DNA of 64,000 nt from Pseudomonas flexibilis (GCF_000802425.1 NZ_JRUD01000014.1:124001-188000); one strand, 5' to 3'. Shown: positions 38,193-46,728, counted from the first letter of the stretch. Translations and numbers: made by a program. Notes: generated by a model from the letters alone, not told the origin.

Positions 38193-39122
38193 ATGGATCG
38201 ACATACCTTGCTGTTGTTCGCCGGCATCGGCGCCCTGCTGCTGCTCGCCTCGCTGATCGGCTTCCTGCTCAAGCGCCGCGCTGGCGGACCCAGCCCGACC
38301 ATCGACAACCTCAACGCGCGCATCGCCGCCTGGTGGGTGATGGTGCTGGTGATCGGTGGCGCCTTCCTGCTCGGCCATGGCGCGGTGATCCTGCTGTTCG
38401 CGCTGGTGTCGTTCTACGCGCTGCGCGAGTTCATGACCCTGACGCCGACCCGGCAGAGCGACTACTGGCCGCTGGTGGCGGCCTTCTATGTCGTGCTGCC
38501 GGCGCAGTACCTGTTGATCGGCTACGGCTGGTACGGGCTGTTCTCGATCTTCATCCCGGTCTACGTGTTCCTGCTGCTGCCGATCCTCGCCTCGCTGGGC
38601 GGCGACACCACGCGCTTCCTGGAACGCGCCTCCAAGGTGCAATGGGGACTGATGATCGCGGTGTTCTGCATTTCCCACGTGCCGGCGCTGCTGACCCTGC
38701 AGATCGCCGGTTACGAAGGGCGCAACCTGCTGCTGATCGCCTGGCTGGTGTTGGTGGTGCAGCTGTCGGACGTGCTGCAGTACGTGTGTGGCAAGCTGGC
38801 CGGCAAACGCAAGATCGCGCCCCTGCTGTCGCCTTCAAAGACCGTGGAGGGCTTCATCGGCGGCGTGGCGCTGGCCACGCTGGTCGGCGCGCTCTTGTGG
38901 TGGATCACCCCGTTCAGCTTCGGGCAGGCGCTGGGCCTGGCGCTGGTGGTCAACCTGTTGGGCTTCTTCGGCGGGCTGGTGATGAGCGCCATCAAGCGCG
39001 ACCGCGGCGTGAAGGACTGGGGGCACATGATCGAGGGCCATGGCGGCATGCTCGATCGGCTGGATTCGGTGTGCTTCGCCGCGCCGATCTTCTTCCACCT
39101 GGTGCGCTACTACTGGACCTGA
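38193..39122 (+). CDS. ynbB: CdsA-like phosphatidate cytidylyltransferase (YnbB-like)
   Basis: A 309-aa polytopic membrane enzyme with about eight helices. The CDP-diacylglycerol synthase signature is nearly complete near residues 264-290: SAIKRDRGVKDWGHMI followed by HGGMLDRLD. It converts a phosphatidic acid and CTP to the CDP-lipid used by the YnbA-like transferase. Last gene of the operon, ending 1 nt before the convergent DUF3299 gene. A housekeeping cdsA is expected elsewhere, so this is a dedicated second copy. Confidence 0.88.
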   Translation: MDRHTLLLFAGIGALLLLASLIGFLLKRRAGGPSPTIDNLNARIAAWWVMVLVIGGAFLLGHGAVILLFALVSFYALREFMTLTPTRQSDYWPLVAAFYVVLPAQYLLIGYGWYGLFSIFIPVYVFLLLPILASLGGDTTRFLERASKVQWGLMIAVFCISHVPALLTLQIAGYEGRNLLLIAWLVLVVQLSDVLQYVCGKLAGKRKIAPLLSPSKTVEGFIGGVALATLVGALLWWITPFSFGQALGLALVVNLLGFFGGLVMSAIKRDRGVKDWGHMIEGHGGMLDRLDSVCFAAPIFFHLVRYYWT

Positions 39123-39123
39123 A

Positions 39124-39645
39124 TCATTCCAGCACCCTGACCTTCGCGGCGCCCAGCGCGTAGGCGGCATCGGCCGCCACGTTGCTGGCCGCCTCGATGC
39201 GTAGGCGGCCGTCCACTTCCAGCGGTGCATAGATGTCGTCAATGCGGATGCCCTTGGGGTAGCGCACCAGCACGATCTGGTTGGGCGGCGGCGGCGGCAC
39301 GTGGATGCAGGCGCCCGGATAGGGCACCAGGAAGAACTCGACGAAACGCCCCTGTTCGTCGCTTTCCAGCGGCACCGGGTAGCCGGCCAGGCGGATCTCC
39401 CGGTTGTCGAGGGCCGCGACGGTGCGGGTGGAGTACATGACTTCAGGCAGGCCGGGCGCCTGCTTCAGATAGCCGCCCCCGTCGCTGAAGCCCTGGGCCT
39501 CGGCGCCGATGTGTTCGATTTCCGGCATGGCTTCCAGCGCCGCCAGATCCTCGGGCGGCAGCAGCTCCAGCCAGTCCAGCTCGGCGGGCGCGGCGTGCAG
39601 CGACAGGGAAACGGTGAACAGCAGCGGAATGAACAAATTTCGCAT
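39124..39645 (-). CDS. DUF3299 periplasmic protein
   Basis: A 173-aa secreted protein with a signal peptide (about 1-18, LSLHA|APA). The mature part has the DUF3299 block GRFVEFFLVPYPGACIHVPP, where the Cys and proline run are family hallmarks. Function unknown; related proteins are sometimes annotated as lipoproteins or as partners of MacB-like transporters. It is convergent with the ynb-like operon, with 1 nt between stops. Confidence 0.82.
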   Translation of the reverse strand: MRNLFIPLLFTVSLSLHAAPAELDWLELLPPEDLAALEAMPEIEHIGAEAQGFSDGGGYLKQAPGLPEVMYSTRTVAALDNREIRLAGYPVPLESDEQGRFVEFFLVPYPGACIHVPPPPPNQIVLVRYPKGIRIDDIYAPLEVDGRLRIEAASNVAADAAYALGAAKVRVLE

Positions 39646-39710
39646 GGACGACTCGGCTCATGGACAGGACGGGGCCGCGCGCGACCCCGACAAAGACAAC
39701 GGCGTGAGGG

Positions 39711-39962
39711 TCAGGTTCGCTTGCGCGTCACCATGCCATAGATCACCAGCAGGATGATCGCGCCAATCACCGCGCCGATGAATCCGGCCGGCTCGCCAGC
39801 GTCGTAGAAGCCCACCGCCTGGCCGCCGTAGGTGGCCAGCAGGGCGCCGCCGATGCCCAGCAGGATGGTCATGATCCAGCCCATGCTGTCATCGCCCGGT
39901 TTGAGGAAGCGCGCGATCAGCCCGACGATCAGGCCGATGATGATGGTTCCAATGATGCCCAT
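39711..39962 (-). CDS. GlsB/YeaQ/YmgE family stress membrane protein
   Basis: An 83-aa protein of the transglycosylase-associated (GlsB/YeaQ/YmgE) family with three hydrophobic helices and the conserved IGLIVGLIARFLKPG near the N terminus and GFIGAVIGAIILLVIYG near the C terminus. Family members are induced by envelope, acid or stationary-phase stress; biochemical function is unknown. It may follow its own promoter in the 95-bp region to the repeat at 40058. Confidence 0.87.
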   Translation of the reverse strand: MGIIGTIIIGLIVGLIARFLKPGDDSMGWIMTILLGIGGALLATYGGQAVGFYDAGEPAGFIGAVIGAIILLVIYGMVTRKRT

Positions 39963-40057
39963 GAGTCCTCCGTCCCAACGGGTTGCGTGGCGGTTGCCAC
40001 TCCGTTGCTTGGGACCGTTGGGCTGCCGGGCAGTTCGCGGCGGTGCACTGCAGTGAT

Positions 40058-40143
40058 TGTGGGAGCGGACTTGTCCGCGAGCTTCTGGGTGCGGCCTGCA
40101 GCCTGGCCGGCGCTGGAAAAGCTCGCGGACAAGCCCGCTCCCA
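40058..40143. repeat. REP-like inverted repeat, family 1, copy C
   Basis: From TGTGGGAGCGGACTTGTCCG to AAGCTCGCGGACAAGCCCGC ending CTCCCA. Inner arms pair GCGAGCTT with AAGCTCGC. It lies between purK and the GlsB-like gene, which are both on the minus strand, and is the most perfect copy in the window. Confidence 0.82.
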
Positions 40144-40176
40144 TCAGATCCACTCCCAGAGGAGAGGGGGCAGTTC

Positions 40177-41262
40177 TCAGCCCCTGGCGATCAGCGCCTG
40201 CACTTCGGCGATGCGTGCCTGCAGGGTGGCGGCGTCCTGGCAGCGCAGGGTGGCGTGACCGACCTTGCGGCCCGCCTTGAACGCCTTGCCGTAGTGATGC
40301 AGGTGGCAGTCGGCGATGCGGATGACCTGCTCGGTCGGCGGCACCGAACCCAGGAAATTGAGCATGGCGCTCTCGCCCACCTTGGCGGTGGAGCCCAGCG
40401 GCAGGCCGGCCACGGCACGCAGGTGGTTCTCGAACTGGCTGCACTCGGCGCCCTCGATGGTCCAGTGCCCGGAGTTGTGCACACGCGGGGCGATTTCGTT
40501 GGCCTTCAGGCCGCCGTCCACCTCGAAGAACTCGAAGGCGAGCACGCCGACGTAGTCGAGCTTGGTCAGCACGCGGCTGATGTAGTCCTCGGCCAGCCCC
40601 TGCAGCGGGTGGTCGGTGCTGGCGATGGACAGGTTCAGCACGCCGCCCACGTGGGTGTTGTGGGACAGCGGGTAGAAGCGGGTTTCCCCGTCGCGACCGC
40701 GCACCGCCACCAGCGACACCTCGCCGGTGAAGGGCACGAAGCCTTCGAGGATGCAGGGCACGCTGCCCAGCTCCGCGAAGGCGCCGCTCACGTCGGCGGG
40801 CTGGCGCAGGACCTTCTGGCCCTTGCCGTCGTAGCCCAGGGTACGGGTCTTGAGCACGGCCGGCAGGCCGATGGCGGCCACGGCGGCGTCCAGGTCGGCC
40901 TGGGACTGGATGTCGGCGAACTCGGGTGTCGGGATGCCCAGTTCCTTGAACAGGGACTTCTCGAACCAGCGGTCGCGGGCGATGCGCAGGGATTCGGCGG
41001 CCGGGTACACCGGCACGTACTTCGACAGGAAGGCGACGGTTTCCGCCGGCACGTTCTCGAACTCGAAGGTCACCAGGTCGACGCTCTCGGCCATGCGGCG
41101 CAGCGCCTCGGGATCGTCGTAGCCGGCCAGCAGGTGTTCGCCCAGCGCGGCGGCGCAGGCGTCCGGCGCGGGGTCGAGGAAGACGAAGTTCATGTCCAGC
41201 GGCGTGCCCGCCAGCGCCAGCATGCGACCCAGCTGGCCGCCACCGATTACACCGATTTTCAT
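40177..41262 (-). CDS. purK: 5-(carboxyamino)imidazole ribonucleotide synthase
   Basis: A 361-aa ATP-grasp enzyme carboxylating AIR to N5-CAIR in purine synthesis. N-terminal GVIGGGQLGRMLA binds nucleotide, and FEFENVPAETV, KTRTLGYDGKGQ and EIAPRVHNSGHWTIEG are family blocks. It follows purE by 16 nt. The ATG at 41262 starts the conserved N terminus; an in-frame upstream extension runs back into purE. Confidence 0.96.
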   Translation of the reverse strand: MKIGVIGGGQLGRMLALAGTPLDMNFVFLDPAPDACAAALGEHLLAGYDDPEALRRMAESVDLVTFEFENVPAETVAFLSKYVPVYPAAESLRIARDRWFEKSLFKELGIPTPEFADIQSQADLDAAVAAIGLPAVLKTRTLGYDGKGQKVLRQPADVSGAFAELGSVPCILEGFVPFTGEVSLVAVRGRDGETRFYPLSHNTHVGGVLNLSIASTDHPLQGLAEDYISRVLTKLDYVGVLAFEFFEVDGGLKANEIAPRVHNSGHWTIEGAECSQFENHLRAVAGLPLGSTAKVGESAMLNFLGSVPPTEQVIRIADCHLHHYGKAFKAGRKVGHATLRCQDAATLQARIAEVQALIARG

Positions 41263-41278
41263 GGTCGTGTCCTTTGCG

Positions 41279-41770
41279 TTACGCCTGACGCGGGTCCGGG
41301 TTGTCCAGCACCGTACGGGTCTGCTCCTCGCGGAACTGCTTGAGGGCCGCATGGTACTGAGGGTGCTTGCCGCCGAGGATGCTCGCCGCCAGCAGCGCAG
41401 CGTTGATGGCGCCGGCCTTGCCGATGGCCAGGGTGGCGACCGGGATGCCACCGGGCATCTGCACGATGGACAGCAGCGAATCCACACCCGAGAGCATCGA
41501 CGACTGCACCGGCACGCCGAGCACCGGCAGGTGGGTCTTGGCCGCGCACATGCCCGGCAGGTGGGCCGCGCCGCCGGCGCCGGCGATGATCACTTCGATG
41601 CCGCGCTCCTCGGCCTGTTCGGCGTACTGGAACAGCAGATCCGGGGTGCGGTGCGCGGACACCACCTTCACCTCGTGGGGAATACCGAGCTTCTCCAGCA
41701 TCTCCACCGTATGACTCAGGGTGCTCCAATCGGACTTGGAACCCATGATCACGCCAACCAGTGCGCTCAT
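41279..41770 (-). CDS. purE: N5-CAIR mutase PurE
   Basis: A 163-aa class I PurE that moves the carboxylate of N5-CAIR to C4. The signature [13 protein letters not shown] is at residues 6-18, followed by VVSAHRTPD and [11 protein letters not shown]. Length equals P. aeruginosa PurE. It is the first gene of purE-purK. A hairpin followed by a T-rich run sits 46 nt upstream of the start in the transcribed leader. Confidence 0.97.
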   Translation of the reverse strand: MSALVGVIMGSKSDWSTLSHTVEMLEKLGIPHEVKVVSAHRTPDLLFQYAEQAEERGIEVIIAGAGGAAHLPGMCAAKTHLPVLGVPVQSSMLSGVDSLLSIVQMPGGIPVATLAIGKAGAINAALLAASILGGKHPQYHAALKQFREEQTRTVLDNPDPRQA

Positions 41771-41809
41771 CCTCGTGCCTCTTTGCGGTGCGCCGGTCGG
41801 CGCGCTCAA

Positions 41810-41847
41810 AAACCAACAAGCCACGCGGCTCGGGCGTGGCTTGTCAT
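41810..41847 (-). promoter_or_regulatory. purEK leader hairpin, possible attenuator
   Basis: On the minus strand a 9-bp stem CAAGCCACG (loop of 9) CGTGGCTTG is followed by TTGGTTTTTGAG, a terminator-like structure 46-80 nt upstream of purE. The same stretch holds an ATG-led 13-codon ORF ([13 protein letters not shown]) ending in the T run. It could attenuate purEK or end an upstream antisense transcript. Confidence 0.45.
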
Positions 41848-42011
41848 GTCGGGGCAAACCAGCGGGCCGGCTGGCTTGAAGGCGCGGCATTATACCGGAA
41901 AGGCGCGGCTGTCGCGCCTGTGGCTTGTCGGCAGGTGTATCCGCTCGTTGGCCCCTGCTCCGCCATTTGCTGCCACACTCTGCCGAGCCGCCTCGTCACC
42001 CGGAGATCCCC

Positions 42012-43721
42012 ATGACACGTCTCGTTTCCTTTTTGTTGCTCAGCCTGAGCCTGTTTTCCATCAGTCCGCTGCAGGCCGCCCGGCTGGAGGCCGCCGCTGT
42101 GGCCGCGCCGGATCGTCACTCGGCCGAGGTGGCCGCCCAGGTGCTGCGGCGCGGCGGCAACGCGGTGGACGCCGCCGTGGCCACCGGCTTCGCCCTGGCG
42201 GTGACTCACCCGGAGGCCGGCAACATCGGTGGCGGCGGCTTCATGACACTGGTGGTGGACGGTCAGGGCTATTTTCTCGACTACCGTGAGATGGCGCCCC
42301 AGGGAGCCCGACGCGACATGTACCTGGACGAGAGCGGCGAGGTGGTGGCGGATCTCAGCACCGTCGGCGCCCGGGCCGCCGGCGTGCCCGGCACGGTGAT
42401 GGGCCTGTGGGAAGCGCACCGCCGCTTCGGCAGCCTGCCGTGGGCCGAGCTGCTGACCCCGGCCATCGTACTGGCGCGCCAGGGCTTTATCGTCGACGAG
42501 CGGCAAGTGGCGGAGCGCGACGGAGCGGCGAAGTTCTTCGCCGGGCGCACCAATTTCGATCGCTACTTCGGCGGCATGCAGGCTGGCAAACGCTTCGTCC
42601 AGGAAGAGCTGGCCCAGACGCTGGAGCGCATTGCGGACCGGGGGCCGGAGGATTTCTACCGTGGCCGCACAGCCGAACTGCTGGTGGCGCAGATGCAGCG
42701 CAGCGACGGGCTGATCAGCGCCACCGACCTGCACGCCTACCGCGCCATCTGGCGCGAGCCGCTGCGCTTCGAGTGGCAGGGCCAGGTGGTGTATACCGCG
42801 CCGCCGCCCAGCTCTGGCGGTATCGCGCTGGCGCAGTTGCTCGGCATCAAGGCGCTGCGCGCACAGGACTTCGCCGGCGTGCCTCTCAACTCGGCGCGCT
42901 ACGTGCACCTGCTGGCGGAAATCGAGAAGCGCGTGTTCGCCGACCGCGCCGACTATCTCGGCGATCCGGACTATTTCGACGTGCCCACCGCGCAGCTGAC
43001 CGCCCCCGAGTACCTGCAACGCCGCGCGGCGGAGATCGATCCGCAGCGCATCTCGCCGACCGAGGCGGTACGCCCGGGGCTGGAATCGCCGCAGACCACG
43101 CACTTCTCCATCATCGATGCCGACGGCAACGCAGTGAGCAACACCTACACCCTGAACCTGGATTTCGGTAACGGGCTGGTGGTGGAAGGCGCGGGCTTCC
43201 TGCTCAACAACGAGATGGACGACTTCAGCGCCAAGCCCGGCGTGGCCAACGCCTTCGGGGTGATCGGCAGCGACGCCAACGCCATCGACGCCGGCAAGCG
43301 CATGCTGTCGTCGATGAGCCCGACCATACTGACCCGCGACAGCCAGGTGACGCTGGCGGTGGGGACGCCCGGCGGCTCGCGCATCTTCACCACCGTGTTC
43401 CAGGTATTGAGCAACCTTTACGACCATGGCCTGCCGCTGCCCGAGGCGCTGAAGGCGCAGCGCGTGCATCACCAGTTGCTGCCCAGGGACACGATCTTTC
43501 TCGACCCCCATTCGCCGCTCAAGGGCTCGGCCGCCCAAGAACTGCGGGCGATGGGCTATACGCTGACCGAGCAGGGCTGGCCGATGGGCGACGTGCAGGC
43601 GGTACAGGTGATCGAGGGCCGGCCGCTGCCGGCTTCCGACCCGCGTGGCCGCGGGCAGGCGCTGGTGGTTGAGGTCAACCGTGCACCCAAGGCGGAAAGC
43701 GCAGCGCCGGCTGCGCTGTAA
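42012..43721 (+). CDS. ggt: Gamma-glutamyltransferase / glutathione hydrolase
   Basis: A 569-aa periplasmic Ntn hydrolase that cleaves or transfers the gamma-glutamyl group of glutathione. Signal peptide about 1-22 (SPLQA|ARL). The autoprocessing site is at TTHFSIID, with Thr362 expected to become the nucleophile of the small subunit; MLSSMSPTIL and GTPGGSRIFTTV bind substrate. Start at 42012 follows CGGAGATCCCC. It diverges from purE. A family-2 repeat cluster follows the stop. Confidence 0.95.
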   Translation: MTRLVSFLLLSLSLFSISPLQAARLEAAAVAAPDRHSAEVAAQVLRRGGNAVDAAVATGFALAVTHPEAGNIGGGGFMTLVVDGQGYFLDYREMAPQGARRDMYLDESGEVVADLSTVGARAAGVPGTVMGLWEAHRRFGSLPWAELLTPAIVLARQGFIVDERQVAERDGAAKFFAGRTNFDRYFGGMQAGKRFVQEELAQTLERIADRGPEDFYRGRTAELLVAQMQRSDGLISATDLHAYRAIWREPLRFEWQGQVVYTAPPPSSGGIALAQLLGIKALRAQDFAGVPLNSARYVHLLAEIEKRVFADRADYLGDPDYFDVPTAQLTAPEYLQRRAAEIDPQRISPTEAVRPGLESPQTTHFSIIDADGNAVSNTYTLNLDFGNGLVVEGAGFLLNNEMDDFSAKPGVANAFGVIGSDANAIDAGKRMLSSMSPTILTRDSQVTLAVGTPGGSRIFTTVFQVLSNLYDHGLPLPEALKAQRVHHQLLPRDTIFLDPHSPLKGSAAQELRAMGYTLTEQGWPMGDVQAVQVIEGRPLPASDPRGRGQALVVEVNRAPKAESAAPAAL

Positions 43722-43722
43722 C

Positions 43723-43908
43723 CGTAGGGTGGATCGCGCTTCACCGATCCACCAACGCGCCGCAGGCGCGCCGTGCCGGCGCGTTGGTGGCCAATGGAAA
43801 ACGTTGACCACCCTACGGTGGGCTGGGCGTAGGGTGGATCGCGCTTTATCGAGCCACCGAGCGCGCCGCCAGGTGCGGCGCGTCGGTGGCCAATGTTGTC
43901 CACCCTCC
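43723..43908. repeat. Family-2 intergenic repeats, tandem copies
   Basis: Two successive elements, each starting CGTAGGGTGGATCGCGCTT and ending in a ..CCACCCT arm, with the inner blocks GCGCGCCGTGCCGGCGCG and GTTGTCCACCCT. It separates the convergent ggt and LysR genes. Closely similar to 23935-24108, so the units are mobile or gene-converted within the genome. Confidence 0.75.
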
Positions 43909-43918
43909 CCGGGCGCGC

Positions 43919-44827
43919 TTACGCCGGCTCGGCGCCCGCCTCCATCAGCTTGCGCCACAGCAGCCGCACCTGGGCCTTGCGCACCAGGGCGCAGCGGTGC
44001 AGGCGGATCTCCAGCGGCACGCGCCAGCTGGCGTCGCCGCATTCCACCAGTTCGCCGCGCGCCAGCTCGGCCTCGACGCTCAGGCGCGGCACCCAGGCGA
44101 CGCCCAGGCCCTGCAGCGCCATGCTCTTCAGGCTGTCCGCCATCGCCGTCTCGTAGACGGTGACGTAGCGCAGGTTGCGCTGGCGCAGCAGCGCGCCCAC
44201 CGAACGGCCGAGGAAGGCCCCGGCGCTGTAGGCGAGCAGCGGCACGCTGGCGCTGTCGTTCAGGTCGAACAGCGGGCGGCCCCGGGCATCCGGGGCGCAC
44301 ACCGGGATGATCTCGCTGTTGGCCAGGTGCAGCGAAGGGAAGATTTCCGGGTCCATCTGGAGCACGGCATCCGGATCATGGAACGCCAGCATCAGGTCGC
44401 AGGTGCCCTCACGCAGCGCATGCACCGCCTCGCCCACGTTGGTGGCCACCAGGCGCGAGGCGAAATGGATGCCGTCGTTGCGCAGCCCAGCCACCCACTG
44501 GGGAAAGAAGCCCAGCGCCAGGGAATGCGCGGCGGCCACCTGCAGTACCTCGCCCTGCTGGCCTTCCAGGTGATGCAGATGACGCAGCGCCTCGCCGAGC
44601 TGCTCAACCACGTTGCGCGCGGTGACCAGAAACAGCTGGCCCGCCTCGGTGAGTTCCACCGGCGAATGGCTGCGGTTGACCAGCGTCAGACCGACGGTCT
44701 CTTCCAGACTGCGAATTCGCCGGCTGAAGGCCGGCTGGGTCACGAAACGTCGCTCGGCAGCCTTGGAAAAGCTGCGCGTGGTGGCCAGCGCGACAAAATC
44801 CTCCAGCCACTTGGTCTCCAGATTCAT
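43919..44827 (-). CDS. LysR-family regulator, HypT-like
   Basis: A 302-aa LysR-type regulator: winged HTH at about 5-65 (WLEDFVALATTRSFSKAAE, TQPAFSRRIRSLEETVG) and an effector domain. The sequence around NLETKWLEDF, AAAHSLALGFFP and LLAYSAGAFLGR resembles E. coli HypT (YjiE), a hypochlorite-responsive regulator activated by methionine oxidation. I cannot confirm the oxidised Met positions by eye. It diverges from a small ORF and ansA, which are candidate targets. ATG at 44827 begins the conserved HTH. Confidence 0.82.
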   Translation of the reverse strand: MNLETKWLEDFVALATTRSFSKAAERRFVTQPAFSRRIRSLEETVGLTLVNRSHSPVELTEAGQLFLVTARNVVEQLGEALRHLHHLEGQQGEVLQVAAAHSLALGFFPQWVAGLRNDGIHFASRLVATNVGEAVHALREGTCDLMLAFHDPDAVLQMDPEIFPSLHLANSEIIPVCAPDARGRPLFDLNDSASVPLLAYSAGAFLGRSVGALLRQRNLRYVTVYETAMADSLKSMALQGLGVAWVPRLSVEAELARGELVECGDASWRVPLEIRLHRCALVRKAQVRLLWRKLMEAGAEPA

Positions 44828-45065
44828 GCCATTCCTCGTTCCGTTCGGCGGGCCTGGAAAAGTCACAGCAAGGTTATGCCGTTTGTGCATGGGACAGCAA
44901 TTAAAGGCATTGGTCGACGATCGGTCGCAGGCCCTATGATTCGGGCGTTCGCAGACACAACCTGCCTCTCGATTACTTGTCATGGTCATGCAGACAAGGC
45001 CGACCCCTCAGGGCGCCCCAACTCCTGACCACACGCGCCAAAAGCGCCACCTAGGAGTACCTGAC

Positions 45066-45203
45066 ATGCGCACCAACGCACGCCCGATGACCACCGCCGT
45101 CCAGCCCCCCGCCCGCTACATGCCGTTCCTCGGCCTGGCCTTCACCAGCTCCAAGGCAAACCGCACCGCCAAGGCACTGGCCGCCGCCACCCAGCGCGTT
45201 TAA
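45066..45203 (+). CDS. Small hypothetical protein upstream of ansA
   Basis: A 45-aa ORF with a strong ribosome-binding site (TAGGAG, 8 nt before ATG). It is basic, with MTTAVQPPARYMPFLGLAF in the middle and a C terminus of Lys, Arg and Ala; no signal peptide or membrane helix is convincing. I do not recognise it. It ends 35 nt before ansA, and a hairpin covers part of the ansA ribosome-binding site in that gap, so it may act as a translated leader. Confidence 0.55.
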   Translation: MRTNARPMTTAVQPPARYMPFLGLAFTSSKANRTAKALAAATQRV

Positions 45204-45208
45204 GTTGT

Positions 45209-45233
45209 TCCCAGGGCCATCATGCCCCTGGGA
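45209..45233 (+). promoter_or_regulatory. Hairpin overlapping the ansA ribosome-binding site
   Basis: An 8-bp stem TCCCAGGG / CCCTGGGA with a 9-nt loop. The right arm contains the first part of the ansA Shine-Dalgarno GGGAGGA, which is 3-6 nt before the ATG at 45239. The left arm starts just after the small ORF's stop, so a ribosome ending there could open the stem. Confidence 0.5.
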
Positions 45234-45238
45234 GGAAC

Positions 45239-46231
45239 ATGCACACACTGATTCTCTACACCGGTGGCACCATCGGCATGCACGCCAGTGCGGGCGGTCT
45301 GGTGCCCGCCGGTGGCTTCGAAGCCCGCCTGCGGGCCGAAGCGGCCCGCCGTCCGGACGCCTCCCCTGTGGAGTGGCGTTTCCGCGAACTCGCCCCGCCC
45401 ATCGACAGCGCCAACATGAGTCAGGCCCACTGGCTGGCCATGCGGGACGTCATTGTCGAAGCCGTCGAGCGGGACGCTTTCCAGGCAGTGCTGGTGCTGC
45501 ACGGCACCGACACGCTGGCCTACAGCGCCGCCGCCCTGAGCTTTCTGTTGCTTGGCCTGCCCGTTCCGGTCGTGCTGACCGGCTCCATGCTGCCCGCCAG
45601 CGTGCCCGGGAGCGACGCCTGGGACAATCTGTTCGGCGCCTTGCGGCATCTGGCGGAGGGTGCCGCTCCGGGCGTGCATCTGTTCTTCCATGGCCATCTG
45701 CTGCAGGGCACGCGGGTGACCAAGCGCAGCAGTGAGCAGTTCGACGCCTTTGCCGAGACCCTGCGCCCCGTCGCGCATCCTCGATTCCTGTCCCCGCCGG
45801 CACCCGATTACCGTATCCCGCGCCGGGAAGTGAACCTGGCTTGCCTTCCCCTGTACCCCGGTCTGCGCGCCGAGCATGTGCAGGCCCTGCTGGACACCGG
45901 GCTGCAGGCCTTGCTGCTGGAGTGCTACGGCAGTGGCACGGGCCCGGCAGATAACGCCGCGCTGATCGAGGTCCTGAGCCAGGCCCACACACGCGGTGTG
46001 GTCCTCGCTGCCATCAGCCAGTGCCCGGAAGGCCGGGTGGATTTCGCCACCTACGCTGCCGGCAGCCAGTTGGCCGCCTGCGGCGTGATCAGCGGTGGCG
46101 GCATGACCCGCGAAGCCGCCCTGGCCAAGCTGTTCGCCCTGCTGGGCGCGGGCCTGGACCCAGCAACGGTCGAAACCCTGTTCGGCGAAGACCTGTGCGG
46201 AGAGCTGACCGGGACGGGTGCTTGCCACTAA
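45239..46231 (+). CDS. ansA: Type I L-asparaginase
   Basis: A 330-aa asparaginase. The first catalytic Thr is in YTGGTIGM (residues 7-14) and the second in VLHGTDTLAYSA (about 86-97); SMLPASVPGSDAWDNL is also conserved. No signal peptide, so it is the cytoplasmic type that turns asparagine to aspartate and ammonia for internal use. It is followed by a GNAT gene after 35 nt. Confidence 0.93.
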   Translation: MHTLILYTGGTIGMHASAGGLVPAGGFEARLRAEAARRPDASPVEWRFRELAPPIDSANMSQAHWLAMRDVIVEAVERDAFQAVLVLHGTDTLAYSAAALSFLLLGLPVPVVLTGSMLPASVPGSDAWDNLFGALRHLAEGAAPGVHLFFHGHLLQGTRVTKRSSEQFDAFAETLRPVAHPRFLSPPAPDYRIPRREVNLACLPLYPGLRAEHVQALLDTGLQALLLECYGSGTGPADNAALIEVLSQAHTRGVVLAAISQCPEGRVDFATYAAGSQLAACGVISGGGMTREAALAKLFALLGAGLDPATVETLFGEDLCGELTGTGACH

Positions 46232-46266
46232 GCTAAGCGCGTCTGTGCTTGTCGAGGAGATGCGTC

Positions 46267-46728
46267 ATGAGCCGCCGATTACCCGTGGAAATCCGCCCGG
46301 TCGGGCCCGACGACCATGACGCCTGGCTGCCCCTGTGGCAGGGCTACCAGCGCTTCTACATGATGAGCCTGGAGCCGGCGGTCAGCGCCGCCACCTGGCA
46401 GCGCTTCCTGGATGCCAGCGAAGGACAGCACGCCGCCCTCGCCTGGGCCGATGGCCAGGCAGTGGGCCTGGTGCACTGGCTGTACCACCGCAACACCTGG
46501 ACGCTGAATCCGGTCTGCTACCTGCAGGACCTGTTCATCGCCCGTGACCTGCGCAGCCAGGGCGTCGGTCGGCAGTTGATCGAGCATGTCGAGCAGCAGG
46601 CCCGCCAGGTGCCCTGCGACGAGCTCTACTGGCTGACCCACGAGACCAACACCAATGCGATCCGCCTGTATGCACGGGTGGCCGAGCGCACGGGCTTCGT
46701 GCAGTTCCTGAAGACGCTGAAGAGCTGA
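46267..46728 (+). CDS. GNAT family N-acetyltransferase
   Basis: A 153-aa acetyltransferase. The acetyl-CoA loop is RDLRSQGVGRQLIEHV (about 98-113), preceded by the beta-4 strand CYLQDLFIA and followed by WLTHETNTNAIRLYARV, where the N-x2-A-x2-L-Y pattern is typical of GNATs acting on small molecules. Substrate unknown. The ATG at 46267 was chosen because GAGGAGATGCGTC gives a well-spaced ribosome-binding site; an upstream ATG at 46249 has none. Convergent with zwf. Confidence 0.9.
   Translation: MSRRLPVEIRPVGPDDHDAWLPLWQGYQRFYMMSLEPAVSAATWQRFLDASEGQHAALAWADGQAVGLVHWLYHRNTWTLNPVCYLQDLFIARDLRSQGVGRQLIEHVEQQARQVPCDELYWLTHETNTNAIRLYARVAERTGFVQFLKTLKS

Noticed and set aside
42407-43171. 254-codon overlapping plus-strand frame inside ggt
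   Set aside because: Off-frame shadow of ggt with Arg/Ala/Gly-rich low-complexity translation.
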